Shown here one piece after another: positions 1 through 6,708 of a stretch of DNA of 11,305 nucleotides; the stretch's first letter is position 1, and each line of letters starts with the position of its first letter. The notes beneath the pieces are model-generated. The model was not told the DNA's origin and searched no databases. It saw only the letters and a program-made list of their open reading frames with translations. Origin of the DNA: Chloroflexaceae bacterium. Lineage in GTDB: Bacteria; Chloroflexota; Chloroflexia; Chloroflexales; Chloroflexaceae. The DNA lies in assembly GCA_026417815.1 (NCBI GenBank), contig JAOACN010000510.1, positions 1-11,305 on the forward strand, written 5' to 3'. A program made the translations under genes and the position numbers.

Positions 1-77
1 CGCCCCGGGCGGCGCCGGTGAACCCGCCCCGTGGCGACGCATGCCCATTCCGACGAACAATCCACCCGGCGGCGGCC

Positions 78-108
78 CGTAGAGACGGCCCGCCGGGCCG
101 TCTCTACG
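78..108. repeat. 31-nt palindrome, copy 1 (GTAGAGACG type)
   Basis: CGTAGAGACGGCCCG, a single central C, then its exact reverse complement: 15-nt arms with no mismatch. As RNA this would be a 14-bp stem with a 3-nt loop. Palindromes framed by GTAGAGACG/CGTCTCTAC are a recurrent intergenic (REP-like) element style in cyanobacterial and Chloroflexota genomes, from general knowledge. Its function here is unknown. Confidence 0.85.
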
Positions 109-254
109 CCCGCCCCGGGACCGGCAACGCCACCCCGCGGCGGCGCGGCCCCCCACCGGCCCCGGGACCGGCGCGCGATACGGGCGCGGCGCGGCCCCCG
201 ACGGCCCCGTGGCGACGCGCGCCCATCCCGACGAATCACCCCCCCGCGGCGGCC

Positions 255-285
255 CGTAGAGACGGCCCGCCGGGCCGTCTCTACG
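255..285. repeat. 31-nt palindrome, copy 2 (GTAGAGACG type)
   Basis: Identical in sequence to the copy at 78-108, with 15-nt arms around one central C, and 177 bp downstream of it. Perfect identity of the palindromes contrasts with small differences in the sequence around them, such as one indel between the GTGGCGACGC landmark and the palindrome. This fits either recent duplication or selection for the palindrome. Confidence 0.85.
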
Positions 286-380
286 GCGGCCCCGGGACCG
301 GCCACGCCGCCCCGCGGCGCCGCCGCCCCCCACCGGCCCCGGGACCGGCCACGCCGCCCCGCGGCGCGGCGCGGCCCCGT

Positions 381-503
381 CGTGCGGTTGCGCCTTCCTT
401 ACCCGGCGTGAAGATTCCCTCCCCCGACGCGACGCGGCACGGGTGTACGATCGCCGGTATCCGGCCCCGAATGCCGGCTCGCTGCGCATGCAAGGAGGCA
501 GCA
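381..503 (+). other. bchH upstream region
   Basis: Non-repetitive spacer between the repeat block and the bchH start. The only promoter-like word I see is TACGAT at 446-451, with no good -35 at 16-18 bp, so I do not call a promoter. A short inverted repeat GCCGG...CCGGC lies around 453-478. I see no TGT-N12-ACA (PpsR/CrtJ-type) operator. Confidence 0.4.
492..498 (+). promoter_or_regulatory. Ribosome binding site deciding the bchH start
   Basis: AAGGAGG lies five nucleotides before the ATG at 504. The reading frame is open for another 162 codons upstream because of the G+C-rich repeat, so this site decides the start. It is the strongest Shine-Dalgarno in the window and coincides with the start of recognisable BchH sequence. 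Confidence 0.85.
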
Positions 504-3500
504 ATGCGAATCGTCGTGCTCACGACCCAGGATAATTACACTGTCGGGCTGCGGGCGGCCGCCGCCGCCATTCAGCGCGACCACGGCGTGCCGGTCGCCA
601 TCACTGTCTACACCGGTGCGGACCTGGCCGACCCGACCCGCCTGGCCGAGGTGAAAGACGAAGTGGCCCGGGCCGATTTTGTGCTCGGCGCGATGCTCTT
701 CGGCGAGGCCTATGTGCGCCCGCTGGAGCCTATCCTCGCCGGCGCCACCTGCCCGGTTGCTGTGATTATGAGCAACCCCACCCTGGCGCGGCTGACGCGC
801 ATGGGTAAGTTCACCCTCGGCGATCAGGGCGCTGAAGGCGGCCACCATGGGATCATGCAGGCCCTCAAGCCGAAGCATGGCCACGGCGAGGTGTCGCGCC
901 AGCTTGCCATGGTCAAGGGGCTGACCAGGATCCTGAAGTTCCTGCCCGGGCGCTTCCGCGACCTGCACAGCTTCATCAGCCTGCACCAGTACTGGGTCAA
1001 CAACAGCCCCGAGAACCTGCAACGCATGCTCTGCCTGATCGGCGAGCGTTACGTGCCCGAGCTGCGGGGCCGCCTGCCCGTGCGCGACGCCGACCTCTAC
1101 CCCGATGTGGCCCTCTGGCACCCCGACGCGCCGGCGCCCTTCGCCGACCTGAAGAGCTACGAGAAGTGGCAGCGTAAACGCCGCCTGCGGCTCGACCGGG
1201 GCGTGGTGGGGCTGCTCTCGCTGCGGGTGATTACCCTTGGAAACAACGTAGCCCACCTGGGCGCCCTCGTCCACGCGCTGGAGGCGCGCGGGCTGGAGGC
1301 GCGGGTGGCCTACACCGCCACGCTGGATAACCGGCCCGCCCTCGACTTTTTCAAGGACGCCCATGGCCAGGCGACGATTGATGTGCTGCTCACCACCTCG
1401 GGCTTCGCCATGGCCGGCGGTATGGCCCAGAGCCGCCCCGAGGAGGCCCGCGCGGCCCTCGAGGCGCTCAACGTCCCCTTCCTCCAGGCCATTCCCCTGG
1501 TGTTCCAGCGCGTCGAGGAGTGGCGGCGCGATGAGCGCGGCCTGAACCCGATGCACATCGCCATGAACGTAGCCCTGGCCGAACTCGAAGGCGCGACCGA
1601 GCCACTGGTTTATGGCGGCCCCTCGGGCGACAGCGGGGTGGCCGTGCCCGTGCCCGAGCAGATCGAGCGCCTGGCCGACCGCGTGGCCCGCCGCGTGGCC
1701 CTGCACCGCAAGACCAACGCCGAGAAGCGCGTCGCCCTGGTGCTCTTCAACTTCCCCCCCAATATGGGCAGCATCGGCACCGCCGCCTACCTGGACGTGT
1801 TCGCCAGCGTCTACCGCCTGCTCGGCGAACTGAAGGCCGCCGGCTACCAGGTGGAACTGCCGGCCAGCGCCGAGGCCCTGCGCCAGATGGTGGTCGAAGG
1901 CAACGCGCTGATCAACGGCACCGACGCCAATGTGGCCGCCTATCTGAGCGTCGAGGAGTACCGTCGGCTCTTCCCCGCCTACACCGAGATCGAACCCTTC
2001 TGGGGGCCGGCGCCCGGCCAACTGCTGAGCGATGGCCGGCGCTTCCAGATCCTGGGGCGCCAGTTGGGTAACGTGTTCATCGGCGTGCAGCCTACCTTCG
2101 GCTACGAGCGCGACCCCATGCGCCTGCTCATGGCCCGCGACGCCGCCCCGCACCACGGCTTCGCCGCGTTCTACACGTGGATCGACCGGGTCTTCGCCGC
2201 CGATGCCGTGGTACACATCGGCACCCACGGGGCGCTGGAGTTCATGCCCGGCAAACAGGCCGGTCTGGGGCCGACCTGCTGGCCGGCCCGGCTCCTCGGC
2301 GGCCTGCCCAACATCTACTACTACTGCGTCAACAACCCCAGCGAGGGCACCATCGCCAAACGGCGCGGCGCGGCCACCCTGGTCAGCTACCTGGTGCCGC
2401 CCGTGCAGCACGCCGGGCTGTACAAGGGCCTGCGCCAGTTGAAGGACAGCATCGAACAGTACCGCCAGCGCCCCGATCCCGGCCTGCTGGAAACCATTGA
2501 CGCCCTGGCGCAACAGGTGGGCCTGGGCGCGGCCAGCGGCGCCGAGACCGGGAACCAGGACGCCGAGGCGTACCTGGCCCGCCTGAGCCACGCACTGCTG
2601 GAGATCGAGCAGCGCCTCATCCCGGTCGGGCTGCACGTTCTGGGGCGGCCGCCCGAGGCCGACGAGTTGACCGACATTCTCACCCTGGTGGCGGCCTTCC
2701 AGCGCCCCGTCTCCGGCGCGCCGACCCTCCCCGAGCGCGTCGCCGCCAGTATGGGCCTGGACCACGCCGCCCTGCGCCGCGCCATCGCCAGCGCCCCCCG
2801 GGCCCAGGAGCAGTGGCGGGCGATCGAGGATCGCTGTCGCGCCGCCGTGCGCCGCATGGTGGAGGGCGGGCCGCTGGAACTGGAAGGGGTGGACGCCGGT
2901 GAACTGGCCCCCCTGGCGAACTTCCTGCAAGACCTGCTCACGCGGCTGCGCACCGACAACGAGGTGCGCGGGCTGCTCAACGCCCTCGCCGGCGGCTACA
3001 CCCCACCCTCCGGCGGGAACGACGTGGTGCGCGACCCCTCGGTGGTCCCCACCGGGCGCAATCTCCATGGCCTCGACCCCTACCGCATGCCGAACGAAGC
3101 CGCCCAGACCGAAGGCGCCGCCTGCGTGCGCGAACTGCTGGCCCGCCTCGCCGCCGAGCAGGGCGCGCTGCCCGAAACGGTAGCCATGGTCCTCTGGGGC
3201 ACCGACAACATCAAGACCGGCGGCGAAGGGGTGGCGCAGGCCCTCGCCCTGCTCGGCGCCCGCGCCGTCACCGACGAACTGGGCAAGGTCGCCGACGTCG
3301 CCCTCATCCCCCTGGCCGAACTGGGGCGCCCAAGGGTGGACGTGGTCTGCACCGTGAGCGGGATTTTCCGCGACCTGATGGCCCACCAGGCCATGCTGAT
3401 CGACAAAGCCGCGCGCCTCGCCGCTACCGCCGACGAGCCGCCAGAGGCCAACTTCGTGCGCAAGCATGCCCTGGCGCTGGCCGAGACGCTGGGCGTGAGT

Positions 3501-4247
3501 CTCGAAGAAGCCGCGGCGCGCGTCTTCTCCAACGCCCCCGGCTCCTACGGGGCCAACGTCAACCACATGGTCGAACAAAGCACCTGGCAGGACGACCAGG
3601 AACTGGGCGAGGTCTTCATGAACCGCAAAGGCTTCGCCATGACCCCCGGCGGCGAGTGGCACGAGGCGCGGCCCCTGCTGGAGGGCGTGCTGGCCACCGT
3701 CGAAGCCACCTTCCAGAACGTGGACAGCGTCGAGACCGGCATCTCCGACGTTGATCACTACTACGAGTACCTTGGCGGCGTCACCAAGAGCGTGGAGCGC
3801 CTGCGCGGCGCGCGGCCCACGGTGATGGTCGCCGAAGTCGAGGCCCTCAGCGGGGCCAGCGGCGGCCGGGTGCGCTCCCTGGAGCAGATGGTGCGCCTGG
3901 AGAGCCGCGCCAAGCTGCTCAACCCGAAGTGGTTCGAGGGCATGCTCGCCCACGGCTACGAAGGCGTGCACGAGATCGAAGTGCGCGTCAGCAACACCTA
4001 CGGCTGGAGCGCCACCGCAAACGCCGTGGACGGCTGGGTCTACCAGGGCGTCGCCGAGACCTACCTGCTCGACGAGGCCATGCGCGAGCGCCTGGCCCGG
4101 CTCAACCCCCACGCCACCGCGGGGATGGCCCGCCGGCTGCTCGAAGCCTGCGAACGGGGCTTCTGGGAGGCCGACGAAGAAACCCTCGAACGGCTGCGCA
4201 GCATCTACGCCGACCTGGAGGACCGCCTGGAGGGGGTGACGGGGTAA
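504..4247 (+). CDS. bchH: Magnesium chelatase subunit H (BchH family)
   Basis: Porphyrin-binding large subunit of magnesium chelatase. With BchI and BchD (not in this window) it inserts Mg2+ into protoporphyrin IX using ATP, the first committed step to bacteriochlorophyll, in the cytoplasm or at the membrane. The 1247-residue product matches the usual family length. The N-terminal ~150 residues, starting MRIVVLTTQDNYTVGL, look like the DUF3479 domain of BchH. The CobN/Mg-chelatase body follows. Its hallmark is HIGTHGALEFMPGKQ from about residue 571, followed by CWPARLLGGLPN, YYYCVNNPSEGTIAKRR and PPVQHAGLYKGLRQL. The C-terminal region has VSNTYGWSATA. The start is fixed by AAGGAGG at 492. Phototrophs with this gene often hold several H-type paralogs (BchH, BchS, BchT), and the sequence alone does not tell which this is. 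The gene stands alone here, with no bchD or bchI beside it. Confidence 0.93.
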   Translation: MRIVVLTTQDNYTVGLRAAAAAIQRDHGVPVAITVYTGADLADPTRLAEVKDEVARADFVLGAMLFGEAYVRPLEPILAGATCPVAVIMSNPTLARLTRMGKFTLGDQGAEGGHHGIMQALKPKHGHGEVSRQLAMVKGLTRILKFLPGRFRDLHSFISLHQYWVNNSPENLQRMLCLIGERYVPELRGRLPVRDADLYPDVALWHPDAPAPFADLKSYEKWQRKRRLRLDRGVVGLLSLRVITLGNNVAHLGALVHALEARGLEARVAYTATLDNRPALDFFKDAHGQATIDVLLTTSGFAMAGGMAQSRPEEARAALEALNVPFLQAIPLVFQRVEEWRRDERGLNPMHIAMNVALAELEGATEPLVYGGPSGDSGVAVPVPEQIERLADRVARRVALHRKTNAEKRVALVLFNFPPNMGSIGTAAYLDVFASVYRLLGELKAAGYQVELPASAEALRQMVVEGNALINGTDANVAAYLSVEEYRRLFPAYTEIEPFWGPAPGQLLSDGRRFQILGRQLGNVFIGVQPTFGYERDPMRLLMARDAAPHHGFAAFYTWIDRVFAADAVVHIGTHGALEFMPGKQAGLGPTCWPARLLGGLPNIYYYCVNNPSEGTIAKRRGAATLVSYLVPPVQHAGLYKGLRQLKDSIEQYRQRPDPGLLETIDALAQQVGLGAASGAETGNQDAEAYLARLSHALLEIEQRLIPVGLHVLGRPPEADELTDILTLVAAFQRPVSGAPTLPERVAASMGLDHAALRRAIASAPRAQEQWRAIEDRCRAAVRRMVEGGPLELEGVDAGELAPLANFLQDLLTRLRTDNEVRGLLNALAGGYTPPSGGNDVVRDPSVVPTGRNLHGLDPYRMPNEAAQTEGAACVRELLARLAAEQGALPETVAMVLWGTDNIKTGGEGVAQALALLGARAVTDELGKVADVALIPLAELGRPRVDVVCTVSGIFRDLMAHQAMLIDKAARLAATADEPPEANFVRKHALALAETLGVSLEEAAARVFSNAPGSYGANVNHMVEQSTWQDDQELGEVFMNRKGFAMTPGGEWHEARPLLEGVLATVEATFQNVDSVETGISDVDHYYEYLGGVTKSVERLRGARPTVMVAEVEALSGASGGRVRSLEQMVRLESRAKLLNPKWFEGMLAHGYEGVHEIEVRVSNTYGWSATANAVDGWVYQGVAETYLLDEAMRERLARLNPHATAGMARRLLEACERGFWEADEETLERLRSIYADLEDRLEGVTG

Positions 4248-4251
4248 TGCC

Positions 4252-4325
4252 ATTGTGGATTTTGGATTTTGGATTTCGGATTGCTAGATATGGCAATCCA
4301 AAATCCAAAATCCAAAATCCAAAAT
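4252..4325. repeat. AT-rich heptad (GGATTTT) long hairpin
   Basis: Tandem GGATTTT heptads run inward from the left and their complements (AATCCAA) run out on the right, around an 8-nt loop at 4285-4292 (TAGATATG). The arms pair over 33 positions (4252-4284 with 4293-4325), with mismatches only at 4277/4300 and 4255/4322. It begins five nucleotides after the bchH stop, so it could end or protect the bchH transcript, but no U-tract follows. The composition is strikingly AT-rich against its surroundings. It resembles the heptameric repeat hairpins scattered in cyanobacterial and Chloroflexota genomes. Confidence 0.88.
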
Positions 4326-4344
4326 CGAATAAGGCGCTTGCCCT

Positions 4345-4373
4345 TTGCCATTTCCGCCCCTCCTTGCTATACT
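4345..4373 (+). promoter_or_regulatory. Sigma-70-type promoter for the GHMP kinase gene
   Basis: TTGCCA (4345-4350), a 17-bp spacer, then TATACT (4368-4373), preceded by TGC so the -10 is of the extended type. Transcription would start near 4380, giving a leader of about 29 nt to the ATG at 4409. It implies the kinase is transcribed separately from bchH. Confidence 0.65.
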
Positions 4374-4408
4374 GGCCCCGCTTCGCGACCCTACCAGAGC
4401 GGAGAGGG

Positions 4409-5470
4409 ATGGCCGTGAAAATCTACAAAGCCCGCGCCCCGATGCGCATTGGCTTCTTTGGCGGCGGTACCGACGTCAGCCCCTACGCCGAGGAGTACGG
4501 CGGCAAGGTCCTCAACTGCACCATCAATCTATATGTGCGCTGCATGCTCAGCCCGAGCGCCGAGCCGGGCCTGATCATCCGTTCGCTCGACCTGCAAGAG
4601 GTCAGCCGGCAGGTCAGCGGGCGGGCCTGGGACGGGCGGCTGCCCCTGCCCCAGGCGGTGCTCGACGCCATACCCCACCTGCGTCCGGCCTTCACCCCCG
4701 AGCGCCCCGGCTACAAGATCACCATGTTCAGCGACGCGCCCCCCGGCAGCGGATTGGGCTCCTCGTCGGCCCTGGTGGTGAGCATGCTCAAACTGCTCTA
4801 CGCCGTCGCCGGCGAGAGCTACGACCCCCACGAACTGGCCGAACTGGCCTACCGCATCGAACGCGCCGACCTGGGCATTCCCGGCGGGCGCCAGGACCAG
4901 TACGCCGCCGTCTTCGGCGGCATGTGCGTCTACCACTTCGGCGCCGGGCGGGTGATTGTCGAGCCAGTGGTGATGGACCCCACCGCCCTGCTTGAGTTGG
5001 AAAGCTGCCTGATCATCGGCTACATCGGCGACCGGCAACTGCTGCGCCGTCACCTGATGGAGGACCAGGTGCAGCGCCTGGTAAAAGGCGACACCCTGCG
5101 CTACCACGACGAGACCAAAGCCTTCGTCGACCAGGCGGCGCGCTACCTGCGCGAACTACGCATCGCCGACTTCGGGCGCCTGCTCCACGACGCCTGGGAG
5201 GTGAAGAAGGCCTTCTCGCCCCACATTGCTCCCCCGGTCGTCGAAGAGGTCTACGCCCTGGCATTGCGTCACGGCGCCTGGGGTGGCAAGATCACCGGCG
5301 CGGGCGGCGGCGGCTTCATGGACTTTGCATGCCCCTTCGACCGCCGACTGGAGCTGGAGCGCGCCCTGACCGCCGCGGGAGTAGTGGTGCGCCCGTTCTC
5401 GTTTGTTTCCCACGGCGTGCAATCCTGGGCCGTCGAAGCCGCCCCCTCGGAGCGCGCCATCACCGGTTGA
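4409..5470 (+). CDS. hddA: GHMP kinase, D-glycero-D-manno-heptose-7-phosphate kinase type (HddA-like)
   Basis: GHMP-superfamily small-molecule kinase of 353 residues. The closest type I recognise is HddA, which phosphorylates C1 of D-glycero-D-manno-heptose 7-phosphate on the way to GDP-D,D-heptose for surface glycans. The N-terminus has the family signature RAPMRIGFFGGGTDVSPY (residues 9-26). The ATP-binding GHMP motif is PPGSGLGSSSA (111-121), an acidic residue sits in GGRQDQY (D163), and the C-terminal GHMP motif is GKITGAGGGG (293-302). GGAGAGGG directly precedes the ATG, so the GTG two codons later (4415) is an alternative start at better spacing. The gene has its own promoter and probably a hairpin end at 5579-5611. 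The substrate is inferred; related GHMP enzymes act on other sugars such as fucose or galactose. Confidence 0.82.
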   Translation: MAVKIYKARAPMRIGFFGGGTDVSPYAEEYGGKVLNCTINLYVRCMLSPSAEPGLIIRSLDLQEVSRQVSGRAWDGRLPLPQAVLDAIPHLRPAFTPERPGYKITMFSDAPPGSGLGSSSALVVSMLKLLYAVAGESYDPHELAELAYRIERADLGIPGGRQDQYAAVFGGMCVYHFGAGRVIVEPVVMDPTALLELESCLIIGYIGDRQLLRRHLMEDQVQRLVKGDTLRYHDETKAFVDQAARYLRELRIADFGRLLHDAWEVKKAFSPHIAPPVVEEVYALALRHGAWGGKITGAGGGGFMDFACPFDRRLELERALTAAGVVVRPFSFVSHGVQSWAVEAAPSERAITG

Positions 5471-5578
5471 AGTTTGAACGACCTGCCAGAAGATGCGCGG
5501 CCCACGTTCATTAGTTTGACACCGTGGCGTGGCATCATCGTGCGGCGACCAGGGGGAAGGCCAGGCAGGCCACCCAGG

Positions 5579-5611
5579 CGGGGAAACTCCTTGAGTAGAG
5601 GGGTTTCCCCG
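5579..5611 (+). terminator. Hairpin downstream of the HddA-like gene
   Basis: CGGGGAAAC pairs perfectly with GTTTCCCCG (9 bp). Inside, TCCTT can pair with GAGGG using two G-U pairs, which leaves a 5-nt loop. It starts 109 bp after the stop codon. The downstream TTGGATTCTTG is only mildly T-rich, so efficient intrinsic termination is uncertain. Confidence 0.5.
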
Positions 5612-5762
5612 TTGGATTCTTGTCCGCCTTTGGGGCCACTTGTCTAAAAGCCTTCCAAAAATGGCATTCTCCGTCCTGATGCGCCAGGAACAGGAGACAG
5701 CGATACGCCCCTGCTCGGTGGAAGCGTCGGGGCAGGGCCGCGCCCGGCAGAGACTGTTATGC

Positions 5763-5782
5763 CGTCGCGCCCGGGCGCGACG
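5763..5782. promoter_or_regulatory. Perfect 20-bp palindrome, candidate operator
   Basis: CGTCGCGCCCGGGCGCGACG equals its own reverse complement. It ends two bases before the extended -10 element, so it covers the -35/spacer positions, about -37 to -18 from the expected transcription start. That is a classical place for a repressor or activator. The cognate regulator is unknown. G+C-only words form palindromes more readily in such DNA, which lowers certainty. Confidence 0.5.
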
Positions 5783-5784
5783 AA

Positions 5785-5793
5785 TGGTATAAT
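5785..5793 (+). promoter_or_regulatory. Extended -10 promoter for tlpA
   Basis: TGGTATAAT: a perfect TATAAT with the TGn extension, conspicuous in this G+C-rich context. No good -35 hexamer stands 17 bp upstream, where the palindrome lies. Extended -10 promoters can work without one. Transcription would start near 5800 and leave a leader of about 212 nt before tlpA. Confidence 0.6.
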
Positions 5794-5802
5794 CTCGTAC
5801 TG

Positions 5803-5858
5803 GTTGGGCCGAAAAACCTTGCGGCCCCCCGTTGGACCGAAAAATCTCTCGACCTACG
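5803..5858. repeat. Two degenerate 28-bp tandem units
   Basis: GTTGGGCCGAAAAACCT at 5803 and GTTGGACCGAAAAATCT at 5831 begin two adjacent 28-bp units. The units agree at 20 of 28 positions and at 15 of the first 17. They lie right at the predicted start of the tlpA leader, so they would be the first part of the RNA. Confidence 0.55.
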
Positions 5859-5909
5859 GGACAACCCGGTTCTCCCGGCGCGCCGCGAGCCAGAGGGTTT
5901 CTGCCCCCG

Positions 5910-5938
5910 ACCTCGCTGGTCCGGCACACCTGCGAGGT
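5910..5938 (+). other. Leader hairpin upstream of tlpA
   Basis: ACCTCGC pairs with GCGAGGT. After a T/T mismatch, GGT pairs with ACC, leaving the 7-nt loop CCGGCAC. It lies within the predicted leader, about 75 nt before the tlpA start. It may be a REP-like element or part of a folded 5' UTR. Confidence 0.45.
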
Positions 5939-6012
5939 TCGGGTTATCTGCAAAACGAGCATGATAGTTCGTGTAAGGGCTTCGCCCTCCCAGCCCCTCC
6001 CGTGAGGAACGT

Positions 6013-6639
6013 ATGCGCCCGATTGTCATCGTTGCGTTGACCCTGCTGGCGGCCACGATGCTGGTGGCGGGCTGTGGCGCGGGGTCCGGCAATACGAGCC
6101 GCGGGGTCGCCATTGGCCAGCCGCTGCCACACGCCGAGTTCACCACCGGGCGCGGCGAGCGGGTCAGTGTGGCGGATCTGCGGGGCAATCCCGCGGTGAT
6201 CAACTTCTGGGCCACCTGGTGCGCGCCGTGCCGCGAGGAGATCCCTGTGCTGCAGGCCGCCCACGCCGAGCACGGCCAGAACGGGGTGGCCTTCCTCGCC
6301 GTTACCGATGAGTTGCCCACCACTGTGCGCCCGTTCATGGAGCAGATCGCTATGACCCTCCCGGTCTGGTACGACCCTGGCGGTCGCGCCGGGCAGCGCT
6401 ACGCCATTCAGAGCATTCCCACCACCTTCTTTCTCGACGCCGACGGGCGCCTGGTGGCCCGCCATACCGGCGCGTTGAACCGCCGGCAGCTCGAGGCCTA
6501 CCTGCAGCAACTCACGACGGAGCGCCAGGAGCAGCAGGCGCCCCCCGCCGGCGATCCCCCTCTGCCGACCCGCATCCCCGCCCCCGGCGGCGCCGATACG
6601 GTTGGCTGGCGGCGCGCAGTCCCGGCCCTCGCCTCGTGA
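6013..6639 (+). CDS. TlpA-like thioredoxin-fold lipoprotein
   Basis: Membrane-anchored extracytoplasmic thiol-disulfide protein of 208 residues. The N-terminus is a lipoprotein signal: a short hydrophobic stretch, then lipobox LVAG before C21, giving a mature chain of about 188 residues. The thioredoxin fold (about residues 32-170) has the active site WATWCAPC (C70, C73), the usual TlpA/ResA form, and a cis-proline context SIPTTFFLD (P136). Such proteins reduce or rearrange disulfides, often in cytochrome c maturation; the partner here is unknown. After residue ~171 comes a proline-rich tail that ends RAVPALAS, which is not part of the fold. GAGGA at 6004-6008 supports the ATG. The gene has its own likely promoter at 5785 and is followed after 13 nt by a strong hairpin. 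Family assignment is firm, substrate is not. Confidence 0.88.
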   Translation: MRPIVIVALTLLAATMLVAGCGAGSGNTSRGVAIGQPLPHAEFTTGRGERVSVADLRGNPAVINFWATWCAPCREEIPVLQAAHAEHGQNGVAFLAVTDELPTTVRPFMEQIAMTLPVWYDPGGRAGQRYAIQSIPTTFFLDADGRLVARHTGALNRRQLEAYLQQLTTERQEQQAPPAGDPPLPTRIPAPGGADTVGWRRAVPALAS

Positions 6640-6652
6640 CGCCCATCGGATG

Positions 6653-6685
6653 GGGAAATGGGGAAACCTGGTTTCCCCATTTCCC
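6653..6685 (+). terminator. Perfect 15-bp hairpin after tlpA
   Basis: GGGAAATGGGGAAAC and its exact complement GTTTCCCCATTTCCC flank a CTG loop. The structure starts 13 nt after the tlpA stop. It is a likely 3' end or stabiliser of that message, although no T-run follows. It shares the core GGGGAAAC...GTTTCCCC with the hairpin at 5579-5611. Confidence 0.6.
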
Positions 6686-6708
6686 TGCGGACGGCAGCGG
6701 GGCGCCGC

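Larger units (their letters stand above)
1..380. repeat. G+C-rich direct repeat block (two ~177-bp units) upstream of bchH
   Basis: Two copies of a roughly 177-bp unit lie head to tail. Landmarks recur at that spacing: GTGGCGACGC at 31 and 209, the GTAGAGACG palindrome at 78 and 255, and CACCGGCCCCGGGACCGG at 154 and 331. A shorter block, CCCCGGGACCGG, occurs at 113, 160, 290 and 337, giving a nested spacing of 47 bp within each unit. The block is almost entirely G and C. Open frames through it have proline/arginine/alanine-rich low-complexity translations and no family resemblance, so I treat it as non-coding. The left edge may be cut by the window. Confidence 0.85.
5471..6012 (+). other. 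542-bp intergenic region between the HddA-like and TlpA genes
   Basis: No convincing gene on either strand. Contents in order: a terminator-like hairpin (5579-5611); about 150 bp with no obvious signal; a perfect 20-bp palindrome (5763-5782) beside an extended -10 (5785-5793); a degenerate tandem repeat (5803-5858); a hairpin (5910-5938); and a small hairpin AGGGC-TTC-GCCCT (5976-5988) just before the tlpA ribosome binding site. The last 210 bp are best read as an untranslated leader. Confidence 0.6.

Noticed and set aside
1..380. CRISPR array
   Set aside because: The repeats are long, only two to four copies, with related rather than unique sequence between them, and no cas genes are present.
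18..503. N-terminal extension of the bchH frame by 162 codons
   Set aside because: The frame is open only because of the G+C-rich repeat. The product is proline/arginine-rich, and the AAGGAGG-ATG at 492-506 with BchH homology marks the true start.
399..4253. Uninterrupted 1284-codon frame antisense to bchH
   Set aside because: High G+C at third positions of bchH removes stops from the opposite frame. The translation is low-complexity in H, G, A, V and Q, and resembles no family.
3929..4408. Upstream extension of the GHMP kinase frame into bchH
   Set aside because: It overlaps bchH in another frame and runs through the heptad hairpin. A good promoter and the family N-terminus support the start at 4409.
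5156..5962. 268-codon minus-strand frame over the end of the HddA-like gene and the gap
   Set aside because: No recognisable domain. Half of it is antisense to a clear kinase gene and the rest crosses hairpins and the promoter palindrome.
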